The notes under the pieces were generated by a model, which was not told where the DNA came from, did not search any database, and worked only from the letters and a program-made list of their open reading frames with translations. This document shows positions 28,918 to 37,727 of a DNA stretch of 64,000 nucleotides, one piece after another. The position numbers and the translations under genes are program-made. Each line of letters begins with the position of its first letter. Position 1 is the stretch's first letter. Source of the DNA: an uncultured Prevotellaceae bacterium (GTDB taxonomy: Bacteria; Bacteroidota; Bacteroidia; Bacteroidales; Muribaculaceae); the NCBI GenBank assembly GCA_900318205.1, contig ONJS01000011.1, forward strand, positions 1 through 64,000, in the 5' to 3' direction.

Positions 28918-30750
28918 TTAATCATATGTGTAGTGTTTCAGTACTTGACGGTAGCTGTTGAATATCTTGCTCTTGGAAACGAAGCCCACATAGTTGCCCT
29001 CCTCGTCAACGACGGGCAGGTTCCAGGCCCCCGTGTCATCAAAGGTCTTCATCACCTTCTCCATCGGTGTGCCAACGACAACTTTGGCGGGCGGAATAGC
29101 CATGAAGCGGTTGACGTACATGCGGCGGTACAGGTCGGGGCGGAACATGATGTTGCGGATGTCGTCGAGCTGTACCACGCCCACCAGTTTGCCGCTATCG
29201 TCGGTCACCGGGAAGAGGTTGCGGCGACTCTGGGCAATGATATCAACCATGTCCTTGAGGCTCATGTCGGGGTGGACGACCGAAAAGTCCTTTTCGATCA
29301 CACTGTCCATCTTCAACAGGGTGAGCACCGAACGGTCCTTCTGGTGTGTGAGCAGTTCGCCACGCTTGGCGAGACGGCGGGCATAGATGCCGTAGGGTGT
29401 GAAGATGTGGCTGATGGCGTAGCTGCTGGCCGACACGATGAGCAGCGGCAGGAACAAGTCATAGCCACCGGTCATCTCGGCGGTAAGGAAGATAGCCATC
29501 AGTGGTGCATGCATGACACCAGCCATCACGCCTGCCATACCCATGAGGGCAAAGTTCTTGATGCTCAACGGAGTGGCGGGGTCGATAATGCCGAGGTTAT
29601 TGAACAGGTAGGCAAAAAAGACACCTGCCATACAACCCACAAACAGTGAGGGGGCAAAGGTTCCTCCCACACCGCCGCCTCCATTGGTAGCCGCCGTAGC
29701 AAACACCTTGAAGGCGCCCAGGGCAAATAGGAACAGCAGCACGGCAACGGTGTTGTTGCGGAAACTGTAGAAGGGGCTGTTGTTAAAGATGGCGGTGACG
29801 TCACCGTTGATGAGGCGGGTGATGCTCTCGAAGCCTTCACCGTACAGCGGAGGCATCAGGAAGATGAGCACGCTCAGGGTGAGACCACCCACGGCGAAGC
29901 GCACCCAGCGGTTGCGCAACCGCTTGAAACGGCCCTCGATGCGGTCGATGAGGTTGATGAAATAGAGTGATACGAAGCCGCAGAAGATGCCCAGCAGTAC
30001 GACATACGGGATGCGTGAGGCAAAGAACGGTTCACTCTGTGAGAAGAAGAATTCCACATTGTAGCCCGTAAAGACGTAGGCCACTGTAGCGCCAGCCACC
30101 GAAGCCACAATTAGTGGGATGGCAGCACCGGCCGTGAGGTCCATCATCAGCACCTCGATGGTGAAAAGCAGGCCGGCGATGGGCGCCTTAAAGATGCCGG
30201 CGATACCGGCAGCAGCACCACATGCCACGAGCATTGCCAGCGTTTGGGGGGTAAGTCTGAAGGCCTGCCCCAGGTTGCTGCCGATGGCTGCACCCGTGAA
30301 CACGATTGGACCCTCGGCTCCGACCGAACCACCGAAACCGATGGTTACCGACGAGGCGATGAGCGACGAGTACATATTGTGAATCTTCAGGCGGCTCTTC
30401 TTCAGCGCCAGGGCATAAAGCACGCGCGTGACACCATGCGAGATGGGCTCGCGGGCAATGTAATAGACATAGAGCGTCGCCAGCAGGATGCCGACGGCGG
30501 GAAATATCAGATAGGGCAGGTTGCCCTGCTCAATGATGAAACGACGGGTGAGGAAATCGGCAATCAGTGAGATGAGCGTCTTGAGCAACACGGCTGCCAG
30601 GCCTGCTGCAATGCCCACGATGAGCGCCAACATCACAACAAAAGTCTTGTCGGGAATATGCTTCTCTCGCCAGATGAGTATCCTCAGCCAGCCGTTTGTC
30701 GTTTCGCTGGCAGGAACCTTGTCTCGTTTTGTCGCTGATTGCTGTGCCAT
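28918..30750 (-). CDS. ClC-family chloride channel or antiporter with CBS domains
   Basis: A 610-residue ClC protein: about 12 membrane helices (35-450) and paired CBS domains (about 475-600). Filter motifs are present: GSVGAEGPIVFTGAAIG with the gating glutamate and GGGVGGTFAPSLFVG. The first filter has Ala where many ClCs have Arg or Lys (GAEGP). The start is ATG at 30750, overlapping the upstream gene's TGA by one base (TGATG), so the two are translationally coupled. A GTG three bases earlier is less likely. Confidence 0.94.
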   Translation of the reverse strand: MAQQSATKRDKVPASETTNGWLRILIWREKHIPDKTFVVMLALIVGIAAGLAAVLLKTLISLIADFLTRRFIIEQGNLPYLIFPAVGILLATLYVYYIAREPISHGVTRVLYALALKKSRLKIHNMYSSLIASSVTIGFGGSVGAEGPIVFTGAAIGSNLGQAFRLTPQTLAMLVACGAAAGIAGIFKAPIAGLLFTIEVLMMDLTAGAAIPLIVASVAGATVAYVFTGYNVEFFFSQSEPFFASRIPYVVLLGIFCGFVSLYFINLIDRIEGRFKRLRNRWVRFAVGGLTLSVLIFLMPPLYGEGFESITRLINGDVTAIFNNSPFYSFRNNTVAVLLFLFALGAFKVFATAATNGGGGVGGTFAPSLFVGCMAGVFFAYLFNNLGIIDPATPLSIKNFALMGMAGVMAGVMHAPLMAIFLTAEMTGGYDLFLPLLIVSASSYAISHIFTPYGIYARRLAKRGELLTHQKDRSVLTLLKMDSVIEKDFSVVHPDMSLKDMVDIIAQSRRNLFPVTDDSGKLVGVVQLDDIRNIMFRPDLYRRMYVNRFMAIPPAKVVVGTPMEKVMKTFDDTGAWNLPVVDEEGNYVGFVSKSKIFNSYRQVLKHYTYD

Positions 30751-32186
30751 CACATTCCGCGGCCGGTAAAGACAATTTTGATGGTGTAGATGAGGATTCT
30801 CAAGTCGTTGAGCAACGACATGTTGTCAAGGTACATCAGGTCGTAACCGACGCGTTCAACCATCTCGTCAACATTCTTGGCATAGCCGAACTTGACCATG
30901 CCCATCGAGGTAATACCCGGACGCACCTGGTGCAGCAGGGCATAGGAGGGAACGCGTTGCAGAATCTGATCCACATAATACTTGCGCTCGGGGCGCGGAC
31001 CCACTATCGACATCTCGCCCTTGAGCACGTTCCAGAACTGGGGCAACTCGTCGATGCGGTACTTGCGCATAAAACGGCCGAAGGGGGTGATGCGGGGGTC
31101 GTCATCCGACGACAACTGGGGCTTGCCGGCAACCTCGGCATCCTGGACCATCGAGCGGAACTTGATGATGTTGAAGGGCTTATTGTGCAAGCCTACGCGC
31201 TCCTGCAGGTAGAAAATAGGCCCCGGACTGGTAGCCTTGATGATGGCTGCCACAATGATGTAGAGCGGTGTGAGAGCCACCAGTGCCACCATCGACACGA
31301 TGACGTCAATGGCCCGTTTGATATTCTTACCGCTGTCACTCATGCTGCTGCGTGAGATATTCACGAGAGGTTCGCCATAGATGTCCGAGATGCGCACTTG
31401 GCTTTGCATCATGTTGAACCGTTCGGGAGAAATCATGATGGGCAAGTCAAGGCTGAAGAGCTTGTTGATGGCGTTCATGTTCTGGTGATTGTCATCACGG
31501 CTGGGGACGACAATGAGTTCCCAGATCTTTTCTTTCTCACACACTTCCTTGAGTTCGTCAAGTTCATAGCAGGGAAGCGGATTGCCCTTCACGGGGTTCT
31601 CGCCGGGTATGTTGACAAAGCCTCGGATGTCATAGCCCGAGAACTTGCGGTGGCTGTTGAGCTTGTTGAAAAACAGTAGGGCTGCCGACCCGCTGCCGAT
31701 GATGAGGGTGGGGAAGGTCCACTTGCGTGAAGCAATCTGCTTGTTGGCAGTATTGGTGATGATGGCACGCACCAGATAGACAAAACCGAACAGCATGGCC
31801 AACAGGATGAGGATCATCTCATAGTCGTTGCCGCGGACGCCCACGACGTCGTTGATCAGGGCGATGAAGAAGATGAGCAGCGTGTTGATGACAGCACTGG
31901 CGGCGGTCGTCAGCAGTTCCTGCACGCGCGACTTGCGGCAGACATTATTATAATATCCGCTGAAGATGTAGGTCACCATCATCAGCAAGGGGAACACGAT
32001 TTGTCCGAGCACCACCATGTTGCTGGTGAGGTAGCTCGAGAGTGTCGCGTGGCCCACAACGGCACCCATCTTCCAGCGCACGCAGTTATAGGCAAGCCAG
32101 GCCAGGTTGGACATCACGAAGTCACCCAGAACGTACTTGATGCGTTGCAGGTGGGCCTTGTTTGTGATGTCGAGCCTGATTTTCAT
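30750..32186 (-). CDS. Undecaprenyl-phosphate sugar phosphotransferase (WbaP/WcaJ type)
   Basis: Initiating enzyme of exopolysaccharide or capsule synthesis: moves a sugar-1-phosphate from a nucleotide sugar to undecaprenyl phosphate at the inner membrane. The 478-residue protein has four N-terminal helices (about 20-130), a CoA-binding-like domain (about 150-270), a fifth helix (about 285-310) and the catalytic domain with SPGPIFYLQERVG, FKxRSM (NIIKFRSM), RIDELPQFWNVLKGEMSIVGPRPE and RPGITSMG. The start follows sua5 by 15 bp. Sitting inside a tRNA-modification/fmt operon rather than a capsule cluster is notable, though upxY-gmd-fcl lie 6 kb away. Confidence 0.93.
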   Translation of the reverse strand: MKIRLDITNKAHLQRIKYVLGDFVMSNLAWLAYNCVRWKMGAVVGHATLSSYLTSNMVVLGQIVFPLLMMVTYIFSGYYNNVCRKSRVQELLTTAASAVINTLLIFFIALINDVVGVRGNDYEMILILLAMLFGFVYLVRAIITNTANKQIASRKWTFPTLIIGSGSAALLFFNKLNSHRKFSGYDIRGFVNIPGENPVKGNPLPCYELDELKEVCEKEKIWELIVVPSRDDNHQNMNAINKLFSLDLPIMISPERFNMMQSQVRISDIYGEPLVNISRSSMSDSGKNIKRAIDVIVSMVALVALTPLYIIVAAIIKATSPGPIFYLQERVGLHNKPFNIIKFRSMVQDAEVAGKPQLSSDDDPRITPFGRFMRKYRIDELPQFWNVLKGEMSIVGPRPERKYYVDQILQRVPSYALLHQVRPGITSMGMVKFGYAKNVDEMVERVGYDLMYLDNMSLLNDLRILIYTIKIVFTGRGM

Positions 32187-32201
32187 GTGCGGTAGTCTTG
32201 T

Positions 32202-32804
32202 TTAACGGATGATTTTAAACGTGCCGTCGCGGCTCAGCAGGATGATGTTGGACGGCTGGTGGGACTGCTGGTCGTCACGGCGATACTGCACGGTATAGTC
32301 AACGCCCTTCACGATGGACGGGTCAATGTCGGCAAAGGTCTTGGCCGTCGGTTTGCCGCTCACATTGGCCGATGTGGACACGATGGGCTTGCCGTAGCGT
32401 TCACACAGTCGGTGGCAGAATTCGTCATTGGGAATCCTGATGCCTACGCTCTCTTCCTCACCCAACACGTTGGGGGCAAGGTTATAGGCACCCTCATAGA
32501 TGATGGTCAGCGGCTTTACTGCCACATCAATCAGCTCACGGGCAATCATGGGCACATCCACCACATAGTGGTCAAGGTGCTCGGCACTGTCGATAAGGAC
32601 GATAAGTGCCTTGCTGTCGTCGCGCTGTTTCAGCTGATAGATTTTTTTCACAGCCTCGGCATTGGTCGCGTCACAACCGATACCCCACACCGTGTCGGTA
32701 GGGTAGAGTATCAGCCCCCCGGCACTTAACACTTTGAGGCATTGTGTAATATCAGCATCTTGCTGCGCTCTGGCTTTCTGTATTTGTTCTTTGTTTAAAC
32801 TCAT
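32202..32804 (-). CDS. Threonylcarbamoyl-AMP synthase (Sua5/YrdC)
   Basis: Makes threonylcarbamoyl-AMP for the t6A37 modification of ANN-decoding tRNAs. About 200 residues with LILYPTDTVWGIGCDA near 30, KxR substrate lysines (KQRDDSKALIVL) and KPIVSTSANVSGKPT near 150, all YrdC-domain marks. The start is set at ATG 32804 (MSLNKEQ) rather than 32858 because the likely -7 box (minus-strand TATCTTTG, 32825-32832) lies between them. First gene of the operon to fmt. Confidence 0.93.
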   Translation of the reverse strand: MSLNKEQIQKARAQQDADITQCLKVLSAGGLILYPTDTVWGIGCDATNAEAVKKIYQLKQRDDSKALIVLIDSAEHLDHYVVDVPMIARELIDVAVKPLTIIYEGAYNLAPNVLGEEESVGIRIPNDEFCHRLCERYGKPIVSTSANVSGKPTAKTFADIDPSIVKGVDYTVQYRRDDQQSHQPSNIILLSRDGTFKIIR

Positions 32805-32824
32805 TTCCGATGGTTTACAATCTG

Positions 32825-32832
32825 CAAAGATA
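32825..32832 (-). promoter_or_regulatory. -7 box of the sua5-fmt operon
   Basis: Minus-strand TATCTTTG matches TAnnTTTG. A -33 TTG at the normal distance is not evident. It argues for the shorter sua5 start. Confidence 0.5.
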
Positions 32833-32938
32833 CTGTAAAATTCCAATAAAACGAACACTTTGTTGCTTTATTATGGCGGTTGTTGGATAAAGATAAGTAA
32901 AAAACATGCCATTAGCCGTTGGAAACAAGAAAAATGAC

Positions 32939-32946
32939 TAATTTTG
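32939..32946 (+). promoter_or_regulatory. -7 box of the GT2-radC unit
   Basis: TAATTTTG 27 bp before the glycosyltransferase ATG; a TTG lies at 32919-32921 with a short 17-bp spacer. Confidence 0.5.
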
Positions 32947-32973
32947 TGGAGTGAATTATAATCTGGAATAGAG

Positions 32974-33969
32974 ATGCCTTATTTTTCAGTAATAGTGCCG
33001 GTGTATAACCGGCGAGACGAGGTGGAGGACCTGTTGAGGAGCCTCACCCAACAGACCGACAAGGATTTTGAGATTATTTTGGTTGAGGACGGCTCGACTG
33101 AGCGTTGTGAGGACATCGCGTTGCGCTACAGCAGTGAGTTGGACCTGCGCTATTTCTATAAAGCCAACGAGGGCCGTTCCATCGCACGCAACTATGGCCT
33201 GGAACATGCCACGGGCCAATACTTCGTGTTCTTTGACAGCGACTGCGTCATTCCACCCGACTATTTCAAGACGCTGGGTGACGAGTTGGCACGTGAATAT
33301 GTGCCGTGTTTCGGCGGACCTGACGCGGCAAGCCCCGACTTCACCGATGTGCAGAAGGCCATTTCCTTCTCGATGACGTCGTTCCTGACCACGGGCGGCA
33401 TCCGTGGCGGCAAGGTGCAGATGGAGAAGTTTGTGCCTCGCTCGTTCAATATGGGCTATTCGCGCGAGGTGTATGAGAAGGTGGGTGGTTTCCGCGAGAT
33501 GTTCAGCGAGGACATCGACATGAGTACCCGCGTGCGCCAGGCAGGTTTCAACATCCGCTTGATACGTCCCGCCTTTGTCTATCACAAGCGCCGCACCAGC
33601 ATCAGCAAGTTTGCGCGCCAGACCTATGTCTTCGGTATGTCGCGCATCACCCTCAAACTGTTGTATCCTGACAGCCTCAAGGCTGTGCACTGCCTGCCCG
33701 CTGTGTTCCTCATCGGCTGCGTGCTGCTGCTGTTGCTCTCATTGTGGAAATCGTGGTTCATCCTTCCCATTCTGCTCTATGCTGCTATGCTGTGGGTGGC
33801 TGCCCTCATCGAGACGCGCAGTTTCAAGATTGCCACCCTTGCCGTGGCGACGAGTTTCACTCAGCTGTGCAGCTACGGTTGGGGCTTCATCAAGGCCTAT
33901 GTCTGGAAAATCCTCTTGAAGCACGGCCGTGACATCAACGAGGAAATTAATTTGAGAAAAGGAAAGTAG
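32974..33969 (+). CDS. Family 2 glycosyltransferase, membrane-anchored
   Basis: A 331-residue GT-A fold inverting transferase. N-terminal FSVIVPVYNRRDEVEDLL, nucleotide-site VEDGSTE, DxD metal motif in FFDSDC near residue 90, and an acceptor/base region FSEDIDMSTRVRQAG near 175. Two C-terminal transmembrane helices (about 245-290) anchor it to the inner membrane. Donor and acceptor are not readable. It precedes radC by 24 bp. Confidence 0.9.
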   Translation: MPYFSVIVPVYNRRDEVEDLLRSLTQQTDKDFEIILVEDGSTERCEDIALRYSSELDLRYFYKANEGRSIARNYGLEHATGQYFVFFDSDCVIPPDYFKTLGDELAREYVPCFGGPDAASPDFTDVQKAISFSMTSFLTTGGIRGGKVQMEKFVPRSFNMGYSREVYEKVGGFREMFSEDIDMSTRVRQAGFNIRLIRPAFVYHKRRTSISKFARQTYVFGMSRITLKLLYPDSLKAVHCLPAVFLIGCVLLLLLSLWKSWFILPILLYAAMLWVAALIETRSFKIATLAVATSFTQLCSYGWGFIKAYVWKILLKHGRDINEEINLRKGK

Positions 33970-33993
33970 TTCTCCGTTATATCCGTAGTATCC

Positions 33994-34719
33994 ATGCAGG
34001 AGGAAAAAGACAGCACCAAAGTGGCGAGTCGCAACATCAAGGAGACCGTCCCCGAGGAGGACCGCCCACGTGAGAAAGCCAAAAAGCATGGCTTCGGTAG
34101 TCTTTCCACTGCCGAACTGCTCGCCATCCTGTTGAGGGTGGGTACGCCGGGCGAATCGGTCGTTGACCTGTGCCAGCGCATCCTGCGCGACAATAACGGC
34201 AAACTCTACGAGATAGCCCGAAAAGGCATAAAAAACCTGGTCAAGAACTACCACGGCATCGGTGAGGTCAAAGCCATCGAGATTCTCGCTGCACTTGAAC
34301 TGGCACGCCGCTATCAGCAGGAGGAATTCCAGGAGCGTTTCAAGATCACCTGCAGCGATGATGCCTATCAGTATCTGCGCACCCGCATGGAGCACCTCGA
34401 CCACGAGGAAATCATGGTCGTTCTGCTCAACCATGCCAAGCAGGTTGAGGAGTGTGTGCGCATCAGCAGTGGAGGCACCGCAATGACTGTTGCCGACATC
34501 AAGATGATCCTTCGACCCGCCATTGAGCGCCTGTCCTCGGGCATTATCCTGGCCCACAACCATCCCAGCGACAACCCCAATCCCAGTGTGCAGGACGACC
34601 GTCTGACCGAGCGTGTGCACCAAGCCTGCAAGGTGATGGACATCCAGTTCGTCGACCACATCATCGTGTGCCGCGGCGGCCGCTACTACAGCTACAACGA
34701 CCATGCCCGCCTGCTGTAA
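33994..34719 (+). CDS. radC: RadC-family JAB/MPN domain protein
   Basis: A 241-residue RadC homolog: helix-hairpin-helix-like N-terminal part (about 30-105) and a JAMM metalloprotease-like domain (about 115-241) with H188, H190 and D201 in HNHPSDNPNPSVQD. The historic link to DNA repair is weak; the biochemical role is unsettled. It follows the glycosyltransferase and precedes the YhcG-type nuclease. Confidence 0.92.
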   Translation: MQEEKDSTKVASRNIKETVPEEDRPREKAKKHGFGSLSTAELLAILLRVGTPGESVVDLCQRILRDNNGKLYEIARKGIKNLVKNYHGIGEVKAIEILAALELARRYQQEEFQERFKITCSDDAYQYLRTRMEHLDHEEIMVVLLNHAKQVEECVRISSGGTAMTVADIKMILRPAIERLSSGIILAHNHPSDNPNPSVQDDRLTERVHQACKVMDIQFVDHIIVCRGGRYYSYNDHARLL

Positions 34720-34766
34720 CGATGAATCTGAAACAAATATCACAAGAATAGTATTTTCAATTTAGA

Positions 34767-35843
34767 ATGGACGAGCAGAAGAACATCAATAAAAATCAAG
34801 ATAATCAAGTCCTGCCCCAGCAATTAGTTGACGATGTCAAACTGATTGTGGAGAAAGGCTTGCGTGAGGCCTATCGTTCGGTCAATACTGTTTCGATTTT
34901 GACATACTGGAATGTGGGCAAACGCATCGTTGAAGAGGAGCAGCATGGTGAAAGCAGAGCTACTTACGGTAAGCATCTAATTGATTTTTTATCTCATGAG
35001 CTGTCGATACTTTATCCCAAAGGCTATTCTCCAAGAAACTTGCGTGATTATCGTCAGTTTTATCTGTGTTTCAAAGATTTAGAGATTTGGCACTCGCGAG
35101 TGCCAAATCTCACCTGGACACATTACCGCACATTGCTGTCTGTCACGAGCGATGATGCGAGGTACTGGTATGTCAGAGAAGCTTCTTCCCAATCGTGGAG
35201 TGTACGCACACTGGCGCGCAATGTAGGTTCCCAATACTATCATCGCTTGTTGCAGTCCCCCAAAAAAGAAGTTGTAATTAACGAAATGTTACAACTCACT
35301 AAACCGTTGAAAGATGAGCCTCAAGATTTCCTGAAAGACCCTGTTGTAGCAGAGTTCCTTCAGCTCCCCACGAATGCCGCTTTTACCGAAACAGAGCTTG
35401 AAAAGGCCATTATCCGCCATTTGAAAGAATTCCTACTTGAGATGGGACGAGGATTCGCATTTATGGCCGAACAATACCATATTAGTACCGATGCTGGTGA
35501 TTTCTTTGTTGACCTGGTATTCTACAATGTGGTGCTGAAGTGTTATGTTCTAATTGACCTCAAGACGAAGAAACTCACCCACCAGGATGTGGGACAAATG
35601 GATATGTACGTGAGAATGTTTGATGACCTGAAACGTACTGAGGGTGATAATCCCACCATTGGTTTACTTCTCTGCTCGGATACAAGCAAAGATATAGCAA
35701 AATACTCAGTATTGCACGACAACAAGCAGCTGTTTGCTGCCAAATATCTGACCTATCTGCCGACCGAAGATGTACTAAGGCGGGAGATTGAGCAGCAAAA
35801 AGAATTATTCTATCTGCAGCATAACAAGAACAATAACCAATAA
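34767..35843 (+). CDS. YhcG-type PD-(D/E)XK nuclease (DUF1016)
   Basis: A 358-residue DUF1016 protein: N-terminal wHTH-like region (about 15-180, with NVGKRIVEEEQ, YGKHLIDFLS and LRDYRQFY) and a C-terminal PD-(D/E)XK nuclease fold, active-site D249 and D264-x-K266 (FFVDLVFYN and VLIDLKTKKL), then GQMDMYVRMFDD. Members are common in accessory islands and are proposed DNA nucleases; true function is uncertain. Its reading frame contains a perfect 30-bp palindrome at 35082-35111 encoding EIWHSRVPNL. Confidence 0.9.
   Translation: MDEQKNINKNQDNQVLPQQLVDDVKLIVEKGLREAYRSVNTVSILTYWNVGKRIVEEEQHGESRATYGKHLIDFLSHELSILYPKGYSPRNLRDYRQFYLCFKDLEIWHSRVPNLTWTHYRTLLSVTSDDARYWYVREASSQSWSVRTLARNVGSQYYHRLLQSPKKEVVINEMLQLTKPLKDEPQDFLKDPVVAEFLQLPTNAAFTETELEKAIIRHLKEFLLEMGRGFAFMAEQYHISTDAGDFFVDLVFYNVVLKCYVLIDLKTKKLTHQDVGQMDMYVRMFDDLKRTEGDNPTIGLLLCSDTSKDIAKYSVLHDNKQLFAAKYLTYLPTEDVLRREIEQQKELFYLQHNKNNNQ
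35082..35111. repeat. Perfect 30-bp palindrome inside the YhcG-type gene
   Basis: The 15-base arm GAGATTTGGCACTCG is followed directly by its exact reverse complement; position 35081 breaks the match. It lies in frame in the coding sequence. Confidence 0.95.
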
Positions 35844-35854
35844 GTAATAAACAT

Positions 35855-36778
35855 ATGAAAAAGTTCTTGAAATACCTTCTCTACATCGTGGTTGGCATCT
35901 TTGCCCTGATTGGCATATTGGTCGTAGGCCGATTATGGTACCTTTATTCCCATGGTTATGACATTCAGATAGTCAGCAGAGAAGACCAACTCGCTGAACG
36001 TGCCGAACTGCTCAAGCAGTCATCGTTCAGTCCCGATACAGTCCAGTATCATTTCACCGTTGTGCAGGACTCGGCCCGTGCTCAGGAAATACGGGAGTAC
36101 TTTAAATTAGATACCCTCTATAGCCCTGATGTCACAACGTGGGAAAAAGCGGTTGCCATCTCTAAGTTCGTGGCTACCAACATCCCGCATGGTGAGCCAG
36201 ACAGTGTGCCTGATCATTCCAATGCAATTGACCTGTGGAAGTACACTAGGGAAGTTAATCCCAGTTTCAACTGCCGCATGCATGCCATCCTCAATTATGA
36301 GTTGCTGCAGGCAGCCGGCCTGACTGCCCGTTATGTGACTTGTTTCCCAAAGGACGAGAACGATCAGGATTGTCATGTGGTGAACGAGGTGTGGCTTCCT
36401 GAACTGGGCAAGTGGGCCTTTATTGACTCGGATATGGATGGACATTACTGTACCGACCAGAACGGTACACCGCTCAACCTCTTGGAAATGCGGGAAAAGT
36501 ATGCTGCGGGAGAGCAAATGTTGATGTATCCTGAGTTCAAGGAAGCGACCGCCAATAATAACTATTATTATCGCTACATGGCAAAGAACACTTATTGGTT
36601 CGCATGTTGGGAAACGCTCCATTTCTTCCAGGAAGACGATCTTGCGGCAAAAGTCCAGAATCTCGAGCCACAACGTTTAATCTTGATAGTTCCAGAGGGT
36701 TTTGAACAATTCGCTTATTCCGACCGAGAGGATGTCACCACAACCGATGCATCCCGTTTCTGGGCTTCACCCCAATGA
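35855..36778 (+). CDS. Transglutaminase-like domain protein, membrane-anchored
   Basis: A 307-residue protein with an N-terminal transmembrane anchor (about 5-27) and an extracytoplasmic transglutaminase-like fold: catalytic Cys in FNCRMHAILNYELLQAAGL, His in DCHVVNEVWLP, Asp in KWAFIDSDMDGHY. Such proteins are cysteine peptidases or amidases of unknown substrate. It starts 11 bp after the nuclease stop, so it is probably cotranscribed. Confidence 0.85.
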   Translation: MKKFLKYLLYIVVGIFALIGILVVGRLWYLYSHGYDIQIVSREDQLAERAELLKQSSFSPDTVQYHFTVVQDSARAQEIREYFKLDTLYSPDVTTWEKAVAISKFVATNIPHGEPDSVPDHSNAIDLWKYTREVNPSFNCRMHAILNYELLQAAGLTARYVTCFPKDENDQDCHVVNEVWLPELGKWAFIDSDMDGHYCTDQNGTPLNLLEMREKYAAGEQMLMYPEFKEATANNNYYYRYMAKNTYWFACWETLHFFQEDDLAAKVQNLEPQRLILIVPEGFEQFAYSDREDVTTTDASRFWASPQ

Positions 36779-36811
36779 TTTACATATTAACCATTATAAT
36801 TCTTTAACCGT

Positions 36812-37660
36812 ATGAGAATTTTGAAATTGATGATGTGTGCTGCACTTTCTATGATGGTTGTCACCTCATGTAGCCAGAAAAGCCAGAATAGTGAAAAGGA
36901 AAAAGCTTCCAAGGTGTTGGTATTGTATTACTCCCAGACGTCGAACACCAAGACGGTGGCAACGGAAATTGCCACGCGCCTCAATGCCGACATCGAGGAG
37001 ATTGCTCTTGTGGAACCCTATGACACCGCGTTCCAAGCCACTATCGACCGCTGCAAGGCCGACCGCGAGAAAGGCATCCTGCCCGAGATTAAGCCCTTGA
37101 AGTCGAATGTCGCCGATTACGACACGATTTTCCTCGGTTATCCCATCTGGTTCGGCACTTACGCTCCACCCATTGCCTCGTTGCTCGAGAAAGTGGACTT
37201 GAGCGGCAAGAAGGTGATACCGTTCTGCACCTTCGGCAGCGGTGGACTGGAGTCGAGTGTGAAGGATTTGGCCGAGAAGCAGCCCAATGCCAAGATTATG
37301 CCTGGTTACGGTGTGCGTGCCGCTCGCATGGATGCCGTGCCCAAGGAGGTTGAACATTACCTGAAGTCCATCGGTTTCATTAAGGGCGAACTCTTCATGC
37401 CCGCCGACTTCCCCGAGCAGCATCCCGTCAGTGCTGACGAGGTTGCCATCTTTGATGCCGCCGTCAATGGCTATCCGATGCTTAATGCCAAGGCTAAGAC
37501 CGTTGCATCGCGCACAGCCCTTGATGGAATAGAGTACCTGTTCACCGCAATGGACATGCCACGCGAGAACAAGCCCGGCATGCCTCCTGCCAGCGAAATC
37601 AAAGTCTATGTGCTTGTCGAGAAAGACCAAGCTCCTGTTTTCACTAGGGTGGTAAGATAA
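36812..37660 (+). CDS. Flavodoxin-like lipoprotein
   Basis: A 282-residue protein with a lipoprotein signal (lipobox VTSC, Cys20) followed by a flavodoxin domain (about 34-190): phosphate loop YYSQTSNTKTVA and FMN-side loops YPIWFGTYAPPI and CTFGSGGLES. The extra C-terminal ~90 residues are unrecognised. Exported FMN proteins of this form are found in Bacteroidetes; redox partners are unknown. Confidence 0.88.
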   Translation: MRILKLMMCAALSMMVVTSCSQKSQNSEKEKASKVLVLYYSQTSNTKTVATEIATRLNADIEEIALVEPYDTAFQATIDRCKADREKGILPEIKPLKSNVADYDTIFLGYPIWFGTYAPPIASLLEKVDLSGKKVIPFCTFGSGGLESSVKDLAEKQPNAKIMPGYGVRAARMDAVPKEVEHYLKSIGFIKGELFMPADFPEQHPVSADEVAIFDAAVNGYPMLNAKAKTVASRTALDGIEYLFTAMDMPRENKPGMPPASEIKVYVLVEKDQAPVFTRVVR

Positions 37661-37670
37661 AGAAAAAGCG

Positions 37671-37709
37671 TGTGTGCCAAAATTCAAGCAGATAGAGTTT
37701 TGGCACACA
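37671..37709. terminator. Convergent terminator between flavodoxin and Nudix genes
   Basis: TGTGTGCCAAAA (37671-37682) pairs with TTTTGGCACAC plus A (37698-37709). On the minus strand the stem is followed by CGCTTTTTC, so it best serves the Nudix gene but can act both ways. Confidence 0.75.
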
Positions 37710-37727
37710 ACTTCTAACTCCTAACCC

